Assembly: GCF_025854335.1 (NCBI RefSeq)
Contig: NZ_CP107716.1
Location: 2,535,001-2,599,000 of the forward strand
Source: Pelagibacterium flavum
GTDB taxonomy: Bacteria; Pseudomonadota; Alphaproteobacteria; Rhizobiales; Devosiaceae
Length of the DNA stretch: 64,000 nt
Reading direction: 5' to 3'
Shown piece after piece: positions 19,140-27,719 of the stretch (position 1 is the first letter of the stretch; every line of letters begins with the position of its first letter). The translations under genes were made by a program, and so were the position numbers. Below the pieces are notes generated by a model. The model saw only the letters and a program-made list of their open reading frames with translations. It did no database searches and was not told the origin of the DNA.

Positions 19140-19862
19140 TCAGGGGATTTCCTGAAGGGCGTCGTACAGCCGGCGCATCGCGCGCTGGTACCTCTTGCGA
19201 GCGGCGGCCTCGGTGAGCCCCAGTTCCACGGCGACTTCCGCCTGCGAGAAGCCCTCGATCGCCACGCGGATCACCAGCAGAGCGTCATCGCCGAGCAGTT
19301 TCCGCACAGTGCCGTTCAGCCGCGAGTACCCGTCCGCGCCGATGCCGCTTTCGCCGCTGTCCGCCACCTCGTCGGGATCGGCGCCGCTGGCGAGTTGTTC
19401 GCGCGCCTGGTCGCGCTGGCGCACGCGGATCATGTCGCGCTCGACGTTGCGCAGCACCGTGGCCGCGATCCAGTTGACGCGCCCGAGGTCGAGGCTGCGG
19501 ACCGCCTCGGTGGTGCGCGCCAGAACATCGGACGCGACTTCGTCGGCGCTACCGAGCCTGCGCCAGATCGACCGGCGGCGGATGGCGTCGAGGCCAGGCC
19601 ACAGCGCCAGCAACAGCAGCGCAAGGGCGCAGTCGGACGCGGGCCCGCTGCCCTGCGCCGCCCTGATCAGTGCGCCGAGGATCAGGTTCTTCTGGCCCTG
19701 ATCGCCGCTCGGACGGTGCAGCCCGTCCAGCAGGGCCGCAGGATCGCGGAACGGCGCGAGGGCAGCCTGTCCTCGCCGGACGGCATCGAAGCTGCGCTGG
19801 AAGTAAAGGTTCGTGGATGAATGCATGAGGTGATCACGGATCTCGTGCCACGCGAAGGACAT
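19140..19862 (-). CDS. sigma-70-like / HTH regulator
   Basis: 240 residues. The C-terminal 60 residues are a sigma region-4-like helix-turn-helix (LVIRVAIEGFSQAEVAVELG then LTEAAARKRYQRAMRRLY). A middle part (RRRSIWRRLGSADEVASDVL and NVERDMIRVRQRDQ) could be a degenerate region 2. It probably directs or modulates transcription of the module. A 10-bp perfect hairpin abuts the ATG at 19862, so translation may be controlled, or the real start may be the ATG at 19826. Confidence 0.6.
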   Translation of the reverse strand: MSFAWHEIRDHLMHSSTNLYFQRSFDAVRRGQAALAPFRDPAALLDGLHRPSGDQGQKNLILGALIRAAQGSGPASDCALALLLLALWPGLDAIRRRSIWRRLGSADEVASDVLARTTEAVRSLDLGRVNWIAATVLRNVERDMIRVRQRDQAREQLASGADPDEVADSGESGIGADGYSRLNGTVRKLLGDDALLVIRVAIEGFSQAEVAVELGLTEAAARKRYQRAMRRLYDALQEIP

Positions 19863-19891
19863 CGGACGCCTGCCTTGCGGCCAGGCGTCCG
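19863..19891 (-). promoter_or_regulatory. perfect 10-bp hairpin touching start codon
   Basis: CGGACGCCTG (19863-19872) and CAGGCGTCCG (19882-19891) form perfect arms around a 9-nt loop. On the minus-strand transcript the hairpin ends one base before the annotated ATG and would bury any ribosome site. There is no T run, so it is not a normal terminator. Confidence 0.55.
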
Positions 19892-19961
19892 GCGCCTTCT
19901 CGTGGCCAGGTCAGGACGTCGCGCGTCTCTGCGATTTCAGGGGGGTGGGTGAAAGCGCGCG

Positions 19962-20207
19962 TCAGCGCGCGGGCGCGGTCGCGTTGTTCAGCGTGCCGCA
20001 GCCCCGACAGGTGGCCTGAACCGGGAAGCCCACGAGATACTCGTGCCCCCGCGCGAAGCGCAGGTGCATGCGGCCGTCCCGGCACACGCCGAGCAGCTTG
20101 TCACAGCGCGTGCAGCGCCATTCCGAGTTGTGGGTGGTGGGCTTGGTCGTCGCGGCGCCGGACCAGCTCGTCTGGGCTGCCTGGCGCGAGGGGAAGGGAG
20201 TCGGCAT
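19962..20207 (-). CDS. small zinc-ribbon protein (Com-like)
   Basis: 81 residues with two Cys pairs, CTRCDKLLG near 32 and CRGCGTLNN near 69, typical of the Com-type zinc ribbon of phages (Mu Com activates translation of Mom). The N-terminal 28 residues are Ser/Thr-rich and probably disordered. The ribosome site GAGGAG lies in the 3' arm of a stem-loop that also looks like a terminator. Role in this element is unknown. Confidence 0.55.
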   Translation of the reverse strand: MPTPFPSRQAAQTSWSGAATTKPTTHNSEWRCTRCDKLLGVCRDGRMHLRFARGHEYLVGFPVQATCRGCGTLNNATAPAR

Positions 20208-20285
20208 GAAAAAGCTCCTCTATGTGGAGCCCTCCCAATAATCAGCGGTTTGTTAGACCGTCCCCCGTCGCATGTTAGACCGTTG
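20208..20285 (-). promoter_or_regulatory. three TGTTAGAC(CG) repeats plus ribosome-site hairpin
   Basis: On the plus strand TGTTAGACCG occurs twice and TGTTAGACGG once between about 20250 and 20293. Closer to the zinc-ribbon start, GCTCC-7-GGAGC forms a hairpin followed (on the minus transcript) by a U run and the ATG. The Shine-Dalgarno GAGGAG is part of the stem. It looks like an operator array combined with attenuation or translational control. Confidence 0.45.
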
Positions 20286-22529
20286 TTAGACGGGTTCCTC
20301 GACCGGGGCTTCGGCTACGTCTTCGGCTGGCTGTGCTTCAACGAGAAGGCGCCAGTATCCCCGTTTCGCGCCCGCGCCGATGTAGACGTCGCGGATGCTG
20401 TCCCAGGTTTCTTTCCGGAAGGCCTGCTGCGGGCTGCGCGACCCAAGCCCGTCCATCAGCTGCTTGACCTGGACATCGGGGCTGCCAGCCTTCTCGGCGG
20501 CGACCAGACGTTCGAAGATCGTGATCTGATCCGCACCCGTCAGCGCAAGCGATGTCTTGCCGGGAATGTGCAACGTTGCCGATTGGGTGCCCGATCGCAG
20601 GACCTGCGGTGTCGCACCGCCCCGCGCCAGCGAACGATTGGTTCGGTAGGCGAGCTCAAGCGCATCTCGGGAGAGAAGAAGATCATCGGTTCTCGCTGCC
20701 AAGCAGCCGGAAACCGGGACGACGAGGTTCGGCCCCAGGTATCCGGGACCTTCAGTGCTGGCCGACAGCACGATTCCGATGCCGGCCGCGTTGCGCGCGC
20801 GCATCAGCTGATCTAGGCGCGAAATCGTCTTGAGGTCGTGGAGGCGGCGGGCAAAGTAGATCGGAACATCGGCACCGTCGATCCGCATGGACCCGAGCAT
20901 CGACAAGTCCGGTTCGAGCACCTGCGCCGCAAGTTTGTTCAGCATCGGCTTCAAAAGCCCGACCACGGTTTCGTGCAGCCACTCGCGGTTGATCTCGTAC
21001 ATCTCGAGATCTGATGTCGGGCTCAGGCCCCCATCTTTTCCGAAAGCCCCGACAACGCGCGACATGCCTTCGATGCCGGACGGCTTGACCTCGGCTTCCC
21101 CGCCCAAGTCGTCATCGTCGATGAGCACGATGTCCTGACGCCCCCGGCGGTCGAGAAGGCCGCCCTGAATCATGCGGTCCGGATCGAGACCGAGCTCGCG
21201 CAGATACTCGCCGCTGACATCGTCCTCGGTCCGGTCGTGAAGCATGACAAGTTGCGGGAATATCCCGCGCAGGTCAGTGGGCTCGATCTGCTTGAAGGCG
21301 CTGAGAATGCCCCAGGCGTCGAGAAGCGCGAACCCAAGATTGCGTTCATCGGGATCCTTGTTGCTCTGAAGGTTGCAGCTCTTTGAGCCGGAAATGGTGA
21401 TGTTGAGCGTGCGTACCTTTTCGTCACCTATGCGGTTGTAGGTGACGGCAATCCCCACGCGGCTGAAGCCATCGGCGCGGCGGAAGATGTTGTTGGGCTT
21501 CAGATAGCGGTCGGCGACCTCCTCGATGTCGTCGTCGGCCGCCACCTTCAGAAGAAGCTTCCGGCTCCATGAGCCAAGGCGGATTTCGGCCTCAAGGACG
21601 CGCGCATCCGTGATCTCGTAGCCAGAAACACGCGGCAGATCGAGCCGCAGTGAACTGCGGAAACGCGAAAGGTTGTAGCGCTTCCAGGTCAGCGGTTTCT
21701 GCGAAACGTCGTGCCCCAGCGCCTCCTCAGCGAATGACCCGGCAACGCCCTGTCGCACCACCGGACTGTCAGCGCAGACCTCGATCTGTCGGATGGCGGG
21801 CGTGTAGATGAGAGTGGCCTCGTTCGGCGGGCGATAATAGATCGTGCCCCGGCGCCCATCGTCACGATGGTCATGGACGCTCGACAGTGGCCCGCCATGG
21901 CGAACGATCAGCATGATCGAGGCTGGGTGCGCGGCAGTGGCGGGAAGATCCAGGGCCTTCACCGTGCAGGCGGTCTTGAGTTGCAGAACCGACGTGATCT
22001 TCGCGGCCAGAGCCTTCTCGTCGATCGACCCCGAATTGAGGTTGACCGCCTTTTCGAGTTCCACCTCGAAGGCATCGTAAAGCTTGCCATAGTCCCTGAA
22101 TTTGCGGGCGAAGTGGAAACTCTCGGCGTCCTCGAATGTCTGGCGAGCATTCAGAAATGCCCAGTTGCTCTTGCAGAGCGGATCGGGTTGCCGATCAAAC
22201 TCGAGCGTATGCTCATCGTCGAGTTGTTGTTCGGTGATTGCCGCGAGCGAATCGATACCCTTGCCTTCGGCCAGTGCCAGGACACGGCGTGATCTCTGCT
22301 CGGCGGGCCGCAACTCGTCTGCATCGAATTTCGACAGGATCTGCAACAGGCTCTGCCGAAACCCGTGAGCCAATTCCTCGTCCGAGGGATCTGGAACTTC
22401 TGTGGGCAGGCCGAAATCAGGCTCATTGTCGCCCTCTCGGACCGCGAGGACAGCCCGGACGAGGTCAATGCGGGCATCCTCGATCAGGCTATGGATGTGC
22501 GGGCCAACCGGGGATGCCTTTCGCGCCAT
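20286..22529 (-). CDS. large protein of unknown function
   Basis: 747 residues with no motif I recognise. The N-terminal 200 residues are helical and charged. A middle part (about 190-370) looks beta-rich with HDHRDDGRRGTIYYR, WSRKLLLKVAADDDIEEVAD and VTYNRIGDEKVRTLNITISG. An Asp-rich patch (IVLIDDDDLGGEAE) lies near 480. The C-terminus ends in an Ala/Glu/Pro tail. No signal peptide or membrane helix is seen. It is flanked by regulatory repeats at its 3' end and by a divergent recombinase operon at its 5' end. The gene may be element maintenance or defence, but the sequence does not say. Confidence 0.7.
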   Translation of the reverse strand: MARKASPVGPHIHSLIEDARIDLVRAVLAVREGDNEPDFGLPTEVPDPSDEELAHGFRQSLLQILSKFDADELRPAEQRSRRVLALAEGKGIDSLAAITEQQLDDEHTLEFDRQPDPLCKSNWAFLNARQTFEDAESFHFARKFRDYGKLYDAFEVELEKAVNLNSGSIDEKALAAKITSVLQLKTACTVKALDLPATAAHPASIMLIVRHGGPLSSVHDHRDDGRRGTIYYRPPNEATLIYTPAIRQIEVCADSPVVRQGVAGSFAEEALGHDVSQKPLTWKRYNLSRFRSSLRLDLPRVSGYEITDARVLEAEIRLGSWSRKLLLKVAADDDIEEVADRYLKPNNIFRRADGFSRVGIAVTYNRIGDEKVRTLNITISGSKSCNLQSNKDPDERNLGFALLDAWGILSAFKQIEPTDLRGIFPQLVMLHDRTEDDVSGEYLRELGLDPDRMIQGGLLDRRGRQDIVLIDDDDLGGEAEVKPSGIEGMSRVVGAFGKDGGLSPTSDLEMYEINREWLHETVVGLLKPMLNKLAAQVLEPDLSMLGSMRIDGADVPIYFARRLHDLKTISRLDQLMRARNAAGIGIVLSASTEGPGYLGPNLVVPVSGCLAARTDDLLLSRDALELAYRTNRSLARGGATPQVLRSGTQSATLHIPGKTSLALTGADQITIFERLVAAEKAGSPDVQVKQLMDGLGSRSPQQAFRKETWDSIRDVYIGAGAKRGYWRLLVEAQPAEDVAEAPVEEPV

Positions 22530-22685
22530 GAAACCACCTCAACGAATACATTCTCTTGATTGATTCAACTTCCGATAATCGTGGACAAAACTGCGACCTG
22601 CAATACCCGATGTTCTTAACCTGTTCGCATCCAGGAATGTCTTGACGGCGTGATGTCCCGTCTCGATCAGCCGGATGGCTTTTGA

Positions 22686-22704
22686 TCGGTAGCAACTCTA
22701 CCGA
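22686..22704. promoter_or_regulatory. 7-bp inverted repeat before recombinase operon
   Basis: TCGGTAG-CAACT-CTACCGA is a perfect dyad 18 bp before the ATG at 22722, in the 192-bp divergent gap between the 747-residue gene and the recombinase cassette. Position and symmetry suit an operator or a crossover/recombinase site. Nothing else is recognised in the gap. Confidence 0.4.
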
Positions 22705-22721
22705 ACACGGCCGATCCCCGC

Positions 22722-22925
22722 ATGAAACGCCCCAATCCACTGCCACCCGATCAGATGACGCCCGCCGAACGCCGCGCCGAGTTGTGCGGGCTGCTCGCCC
22801 TCGGTCTGGTCCGCCTGATGCAGCGCGATCGGGACGAACCTTCTGACGATACTGGAGAAATTCTCCTACACTATCCGGCCGACCGATGCCGTCATGCAAC
22901 CCCGAACTCAACGGAGAAAACATGA
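22722..22925 (+). CDS. small conserved protein of recombinase cassette
   Basis: 67 residues beginning with Pro-rich sequence, then MTPAERRAELCGLLALGLVR, a helical block often seen just before DUF2924 genes in alphaproteobacterial elements. It overlaps the next start by 4 bp (ATGA). Function unknown. Confidence 0.6.
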   Translation: MKRPNPLPPDQMTPAERRAELCGLLALGLVRLMQRDRDEPSDDTGEILLHYPADRCRHATPNSTEKT

Positions 22926-23377
22926 CGACTCACGACCCCATCCCCGCGCGCCTTGCCGCGTTGAAGACCACCCCGACGCCTGACCTGAAGAAGCAGTGGC
23001 GCGAGTTGTTCGACAGCGAGCCGCCGCCGTTCAACCGACGCTACCTCGAATCCCGCCTGGCCTACCGCATCCAGGAACTCGCCTATGGCGGGCTGAAGCC
23101 GGAGACCATCCGGCGTTTGGAGCGGCTGGGCGAGGAACTTGACGGTGGCGACAAGAAGAAGCGCGGACTGCGCCTCGACCGCGACCGCCCCATCACCGGC
23201 ACGCGCCTCCTGCGTGAATGGCAGGGCGTCGAGTATGTCGTCACGGTCACCGCCGGTGGCTTCGAATGGCAGGGTCGGCCCTACAAGTCGCTGTCGGCCA
23301 TCGCGCGCGCCATCACCGGCACCCGATGGAATGGCTGGGTCTTTTTCGGCATCAAGAACCACAGGGGGCGGACATGA
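22922..23377 (+). CDS. DUF2924 family protein
   Basis: 151 residues. It contains the DUF2924 signature: LKKQWRELFDSEPPPFNRRY, LESRLAYRIQELAYGGL, then GTRLLREWQGVEYVVTVTAG and GFEWQGRPYKSLSAIARAIT ending GTRWNGWVFFG. DUF2924 is nearly always encoded directly before a serine recombinase and may bind DNA or help it. Here the genes overlap by 4 bp. Confidence 0.9.
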   Translation: MTTHDPIPARLAALKTTPTPDLKKQWRELFDSEPPPFNRRYLESRLAYRIQELAYGGLKPETIRRLERLGEELDGGDKKKRGLRLDRDRPITGTRLLREWQGVEYVVTVTAGGFEWQGRPYKSLSAIARAITGTRWNGWVFFGIKNHRGRT

Positions 23378-24681
23378 CGAAGCCCGTGGTCCGAAAGCTG
23401 CGCTGCGCGGTCTACACCCGAAAGTCCTCCGAGGAAGGGCTGGAGCAGGAATTCAACTCGCTCCACGCTCAGCGGGAGGCTTGCGAGGCGTACATCGCCA
23501 GCCAGCGGTCCGAGGGCTGGGTGCTGGTTCGCGATCAGTACGACGACGGCGGAATCTCCGGTGGCACGCTGGAACGGCCCGGCCTGAAGCGGCTGATGGC
23601 CGACATCGAGGATGGGCTCGTCGACGTGGTCGTGGTCTACAAGATCGACCGCCTCAGCCGGTCACTCGCCGATTTCGCCAAGCTGGTCGAGGTGTTCGAC
23701 CGGAACGGCGTGACCTTCGTCTCGGTCACGCAGAGCTTCAATACGACCACGTCGATGGGGCGGCTGACGCTGAATATCCTCCTGTCCTTCGCCCAGTTCG
23801 AACGCGAGGTCACAGCTGAGCGCATCCGCGACAAGGTCGCCGCCAGCCGCAAGAAGGGCATGTGGATGGGCGGTGTGGCGCCCTTCGGCTACCGGGTCGA
23901 AAACCGTAAGTTGCTGGTCGACGAGGACACCGCCGCGCATGTGCGCTGGATCTTCGCCAGATTCATCGAGATCGGATCCTGCACGGAACTGGCGCGGGAG
24001 ATCGGCACATGCGGCATCCGCACGCCACGCGGCAACCGGATCGACAAGAAGTATCTCTACCGGATGCTCTCAAACCGTACGTACATCGGCGAGGCGGTCC
24101 ACAGGGGCGACAGCTACCCCGGCGAGCACGATGCGATCATCGACGGTGAGACATGGGAACGGGTCCATTTAATCTTGCAAGAGAGTCCGCGCAAACGGGC
24201 GGCTCGGACCCGTGCCGAGACGCCCGCGCTGCTGAAGGGGCTGCTGTTCGGTCCCGATGGAGCCGCGTTCTCGCCGACACACACCCGCAAGGGCGGCAAA
24301 CTCTACCGCTACTACGTCAGCCAGACGGTACTCAAGCACGGCGCGGGGGCGTGTCCCATCGGTCGCGTACCCGCAGGCGATATCGAGGCCGCAGCCATCG
24401 GCCAACTCCGCGCCGTGTTCCGCCAACCCGAGATCGTGGCTGGGACGTGGAAGGCGGCGCGAGCACACGACGAAGACATCACCGAATCTGACGCCCGCGC
24501 GGCCCTGCAGCAGCTCGACCCACTTTGGGATGAACTATTCCCCGCCGAACAGGCGCGCATCGTGGCGCTGCTGGTTGAACGGGTGGAGATAGGCACGGAC
24601 GGGCTGAGCGTCCGGCTCCGCGTCGATGGGCTCGGCAGCCTGGCCCGCGAGATGCTGGCCGCCGGCATCGAGGCCGCATGA
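23374..24681 (+). CDS. large serine site-specific recombinase
   Basis: 435 residues. Catalytic domain with RCAVYTRKSSEEGLEQEFNS containing the nucleophilic Ser (YTRKS), YDDGGISGGTLERPGL, KIDRLSRS and ERIRDKVAASRKKGMWMGG. A recombinase domain (VAPFGYRVENRKLLVDED onwards, NRTYIGEAVHRG) and a zinc-ribbon-like stretch follow. It is on the short side for large serine integrases. It may move this cassette or the element; its attachment sites are unknown. Confidence 0.93.
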   Translation: MTKPVVRKLRCAVYTRKSSEEGLEQEFNSLHAQREACEAYIASQRSEGWVLVRDQYDDGGISGGTLERPGLKRLMADIEDGLVDVVVVYKIDRLSRSLADFAKLVEVFDRNGVTFVSVTQSFNTTTSMGRLTLNILLSFAQFEREVTAERIRDKVAASRKKGMWMGGVAPFGYRVENRKLLVDEDTAAHVRWIFARFIEIGSCTELAREIGTCGIRTPRGNRIDKKYLYRMLSNRTYIGEAVHRGDSYPGEHDAIIDGETWERVHLILQESPRKRAARTRAETPALLKGLLFGPDGAAFSPTHTRKGGKLYRYYVSQTVLKHGAGACPIGRVPAGDIEAAAIGQLRAVFRQPEIVAGTWKAARAHDEDITESDARAALQQLDPLWDELFPAEQARIVALLVERVEIGTDGLSVRLRVDGLGSLAREMLAAGIEAA

Positions 24682-25061
24682 CCCGCAGCACGCCGATCCC
24701 GGAGACTGTGACGCTCCATGTCCCGTTCCGCATCGTGAAACGCGGCGGGAAGAAAGAGATGCAGATGCCCGAATGCGCCACGCACTCGCAGCGGACTGAC
24801 AACACGCTGGTCAAGGCGCTGGCCCGTGCGTTCCGATGGAAGCGGATGCTCGAGTCGGGCGAATACGCCACCATCGCGGAATTGGCCGAGCGCGAGGCGA
24901 TTGCCTTCACCTACATGGCCCGTGTCTTGCGCCTTACGCTGCTTGCGCCCGACATCGTCGAAGCTATCCTCGAAGGGAAACAGAGCTCGGACGTCACGTT
25001 GAAGTGGTTCATGGAGCCATTTCCGTTGGAGTGGCGATCACAGATGGCGCTGCTTTCCTGA
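24678..25061 (+). CDS. conserved HTH-like protein of recombinase cassette
   Basis: 127 residues overlapping the recombinase by 4 bp. The middle reads AFRWKRMLESGEYATIAELA then EREAIAFTYMARVLRLTLLA, a helix-turn-helix-like pattern common to proteins that follow serine recombinases in alphaproteobacteria. It may be a directionality or partner factor; this is inference. Confidence 0.65.
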   Translation: MTRSTPIPETVTLHVPFRIVKRGGKKEMQMPECATHSQRTDNTLVKALARAFRWKRMLESGEYATIAELAEREAIAFTYMARVLRLTLLAPDIVEAILEGKQSSDVTLKWFMEPFPLEWRSQMALLS

Positions 25062-25154
25062 GTGCCCGCCAAATGAAATTCCCCTCGATACGGGGATTGC
25101 GGCAGCTTGGGTTTCAGATGACCCTGAGACAAATTGGGGATATTGGGGCGTATC

Positions 25155-27251
25155 ATGTCGGGCATTTTCAGATGGTTATTTGGCGGATCTTCTGCCCGCG
25201 AGTCCAAGGCACTGGATTCTGCGCGAGATGAGCCTTGCAGTAGGGCCGCTGCCGAGCCGCAGCCTGAGATCCTCCGGATGGCGGACCCTTCTCTGCCCGG
25301 GCAGCTCTATTTCGCGCAACTCGAACGTTTCACCTCCTCGGTTTCCGCAAAGGACTATGTGACCGCGGCCGCAGCCGCGCGTGCAAGTCTACCGCTGCTG
25401 CGCGACTGGCTGAAAGATCCTCAAGGCGACGGGAAGCGGCTCGACATTCGGATTCCGGCCCTGTCGCAAGGCGGAACGACGATGGCCATCGTCGGAGATC
25501 GGGACGGACTCTGCGAGTTGCGGGACCTGGTGCAGAGTTTCGACCATCTGCAAGCTTACCGAACCGAGGCGGAGGAACACTTCGTCGACCTCGACCTTTT
25601 CGACCGGCTCCGGGAAGCGATCCGCGCAAGTCCGGGCATCCTGCAAAGCCGGATCAAAACCGTGCTGGGCGTCGATGACGGGCGCCGCGCCAGTCGGCTC
25701 ATCTCCTACCTCGAGAAGTCGGGAGAAGTCCGTCGCGCGAAGAGCGGAAAGACCTATGAGCTCTACCTCGCCGATGCCGAGATGCCCAAGGCCTCTGCCG
25801 CGACGATCTACAATGAACCAGCAAGGCCGGGATCGCACCGACGCGACCGAAGCGCCGGGCGTCCGCACGAACTCGACCCAAAGCGTGTGAACATCGTGCC
25901 GCTTCCGCCTTCGCCGAATGCGTGGGAGCGACCCGTCGAGCTGCCTGCCACCGAGGAAGCTTTTGCAGACCCTCAGGGGGGCTGGAGCGAAATTGTCGTC
26001 AAGACAATTGAAAAATCGGATCGACCGGATCCGGCCTTTCGCAAGCACTACAGCACGCGTGGCGGCGCACTGTCGTTCGACGATCTTGCGAAGTCAGAAG
26101 CCAGCCTGGGCGCTCCTGGAGCGGTGATGTTCAGCGACGCGAGCGGACGACCTGGGACACCGGTGCCCCTACACCGCGATGCCTACCACATTTCCGTTCA
26201 TCCAGAGGGCGAGGGCTTCGCGCTGCGCTCGAAGAGCGGTGTGATGACCGTCTATCGTGGCGACCTCGCCATCGATTTCGAGACAGATCTAGAGGCCGCC
26301 CCAGAAGTCGCCGCCAACCGCGAACGCCTCGGCTTAGCAGAAAGCGAGGCACATCGCGCCCTGCGCTGTATAGCACTGACACCGGATCGAAACCGCTACC
26401 TCTTCACTCACGTCGACGAAGCGTGGTGCTTTAACCGGGAAGGAGAGCGCCTATGGGGGCTCAGGATGCCGGCGAAAGAGCCGACCCGCATCAGGGTGGG
26501 CGGCTCCAGCTTCGGGACCGCGGCGGAAATCGATCAAGCCCTACAGGTCATGGGTCTTCAGATGCCGGTCACGCCCGACGAGATCCGGAAGCGGTACCGG
26601 CAGCTCGTGCGTGAACTGCACCCTGACGTGAGTCCCGGAAACGAAGAGAGGATGAAGGCCGTGAATGTCGCATCTGAGCGGCTAACCGGCCTCGATCCTG
26701 AGCAGCTGGACGGAAGTGGAGGAGGTGAAGCCGGTTTTGAAATCGTGATCAGCTTTGGCCCCGCGGCCGAGGCTGACTGGATCTATGCCGCAGCCTTCTC
26801 CGGGACGGGAGAAACCGCTCTGCTCGGCACCTATGCCGGGCGGGTGGTGCGGGTGGACCGCAGCGGCTCGCCGACCACGATCTACGACGTGGGCTCCGTG
26901 CCTGTCCGCATCGTTGAGACCGAATCCTTCCTCTATGTGATGACCACGACGCGTCTCTATGTGCTCGACGGCGACCGCCTGATCGCGTTGCATGATTGTT
27001 CGCCAAAATGCGATCTGCTCGTCAGCGGAGGCATGGTCCTCCTGGTCGAAGGCAAGGGCGTTCGCGTCTTCACGGAAGATGGCCGGCCGCTGGGGATCGC
27101 CCTGACCAAGGCGCCCATCCGGCGGGCGTATGTCGACAATGGCGACGTCGTCGTGGAAACGCGGACGCAACGGGGGAGCTTCCGTGGGATCCGCGCGGTT
27201 CCGAAGAGACCCGGCGATCCGTTCCAGGCAATTCCCATGCGTCCATCGTGA
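25155..27251 (+). CDS. J-domain protein with winged-helix and beta-propeller-like parts
   Basis: 698 residues from the ATG at 25155 (the frame is open further up to 25134). Order: a start with MSGIFRWLFGG; a helical region; a winged helix (about 157-215: LREAIRASPGILQSRIKTVL, SRLISYLEKSGEVRRAK); a linker; repeated beta sheet-like units (FALRSKSGVMTVYRGDLAID, CIALTPDRNRYLFTHVDEAW); a J domain with the HPD motif near 495 (DEIRKRYRQLVRELHPDVSP); then more beta units with propeller character (ALLGTYAGRVVRVDRSG, VLLVEGKGVRVFTEDGRPLG). The stop overlaps the vsr start (TGATG), so it is translated together with a DNA-repair nuclease. I know of no such combination. Confidence 0.7.
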   Translation: MSGIFRWLFGGSSARESKALDSARDEPCSRAAAEPQPEILRMADPSLPGQLYFAQLERFTSSVSAKDYVTAAAAARASLPLLRDWLKDPQGDGKRLDIRIPALSQGGTTMAIVGDRDGLCELRDLVQSFDHLQAYRTEAEEHFVDLDLFDRLREAIRASPGILQSRIKTVLGVDDGRRASRLISYLEKSGEVRRAKSGKTYELYLADAEMPKASAATIYNEPARPGSHRRDRSAGRPHELDPKRVNIVPLPPSPNAWERPVELPATEEAFADPQGGWSEIVVKTIEKSDRPDPAFRKHYSTRGGALSFDDLAKSEASLGAPGAVMFSDASGRPGTPVPLHRDAYHISVHPEGEGFALRSKSGVMTVYRGDLAIDFETDLEAAPEVAANRERLGLAESEAHRALRCIALTPDRNRYLFTHVDEAWCFNREGERLWGLRMPAKEPTRIRVGGSSFGTAAEIDQALQVMGLQMPVTPDEIRKRYRQLVRELHPDVSPGNEERMKAVNVASERLTGLDPEQLDGSGGGEAGFEIVISFGPAAEADWIYAAAFSGTGETALLGTYAGRVVRVDRSGSPTTIYDVGSVPVRIVETESFLYVMTTTRLYVLDGDRLIALHDCSPKCDLLVSGGMVLLVEGKGVRVFTEDGRPLGIALTKAPIRRAYVDNGDVVVETRTQRGSFRGIRAVPKRPGDPFQAIPMRPS

Positions 27252-27658
27252 TGGCTGACCACGTAACTGCGGACCGCCGCTCGTACATAATGTCGATGGT
27301 CCGCCAGAAGGACACAAAGCCTGAACTCGCCCTGCGCCGCGCCCTTCACCGGCTCGGGTATCGCTTCAGGCTCCATCGTCGCGATCTTCCGGGCAGCCCC
27401 GACATCGTGTTCCCGTCGCGGAAGAAGGTCGTGTTCGTGCATGGCTGCTTCTGGCATGGCCATGGCTGCAAGTGGGGCCAACTGCCGAAGTCTAGGCCGG
27501 AGTACTGGAAGCCGAAGATTGAAACAAACAGAGAACGTGATAAGAGAGCCTTAACTGAGTTGCGGGAAGCTGGATGGGAGCCGCTCGTTGTCTGGCAGTG
27601 CGAACTGAGGGACCTCGAAGGAGCCGTCGGCCGTGTGGAAGCCTTCCTGAGAAGCTAG
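27251..27658 (+). CDS. vsr: very-short-patch repair endonuclease Vsr
   Basis: 135 residues, full length. The Vsr signature is present: SMVRQKDTKPELALRRALHR, the catalytic Asp in LPGSPDIVFP, VFVHGCFWHGHGCKWG with the zinc/catalytic His, and KIETNRERDKR. Vsr nicks T:G mismatches left by deamination of 5-methylcytosine and accompanies cytosine methyltransferases, here 61 bp downstream. The start is fixed by the TGATG overlap with the J-domain gene. Confidence 0.95.
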   Translation: MADHVTADRRSYIMSMVRQKDTKPELALRRALHRLGYRFRLHRRDLPGSPDIVFPSRKKVVFVHGCFWHGHGCKWGQLPKSRPEYWKPKIETNRERDKRALTELREAGWEPLVVWQCELRDLEGAVGRVEAFLRS

Positions 27659-27719
27659 GTTTCGCTGGTCAAGCGAGCGGCACACCGATATGTTGGGCGA
27701 AAACGTTGGAGGCGGCGGC

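Noticed and set aside
25155..27251. J-domain gene as ordinary DnaJ or CbpA chaperone
   Set aside because: It lacks the N-terminal J domain, Gly/Phe region and Cys-rich repeats of DnaJ, is twice as long, and is coupled to vsr.
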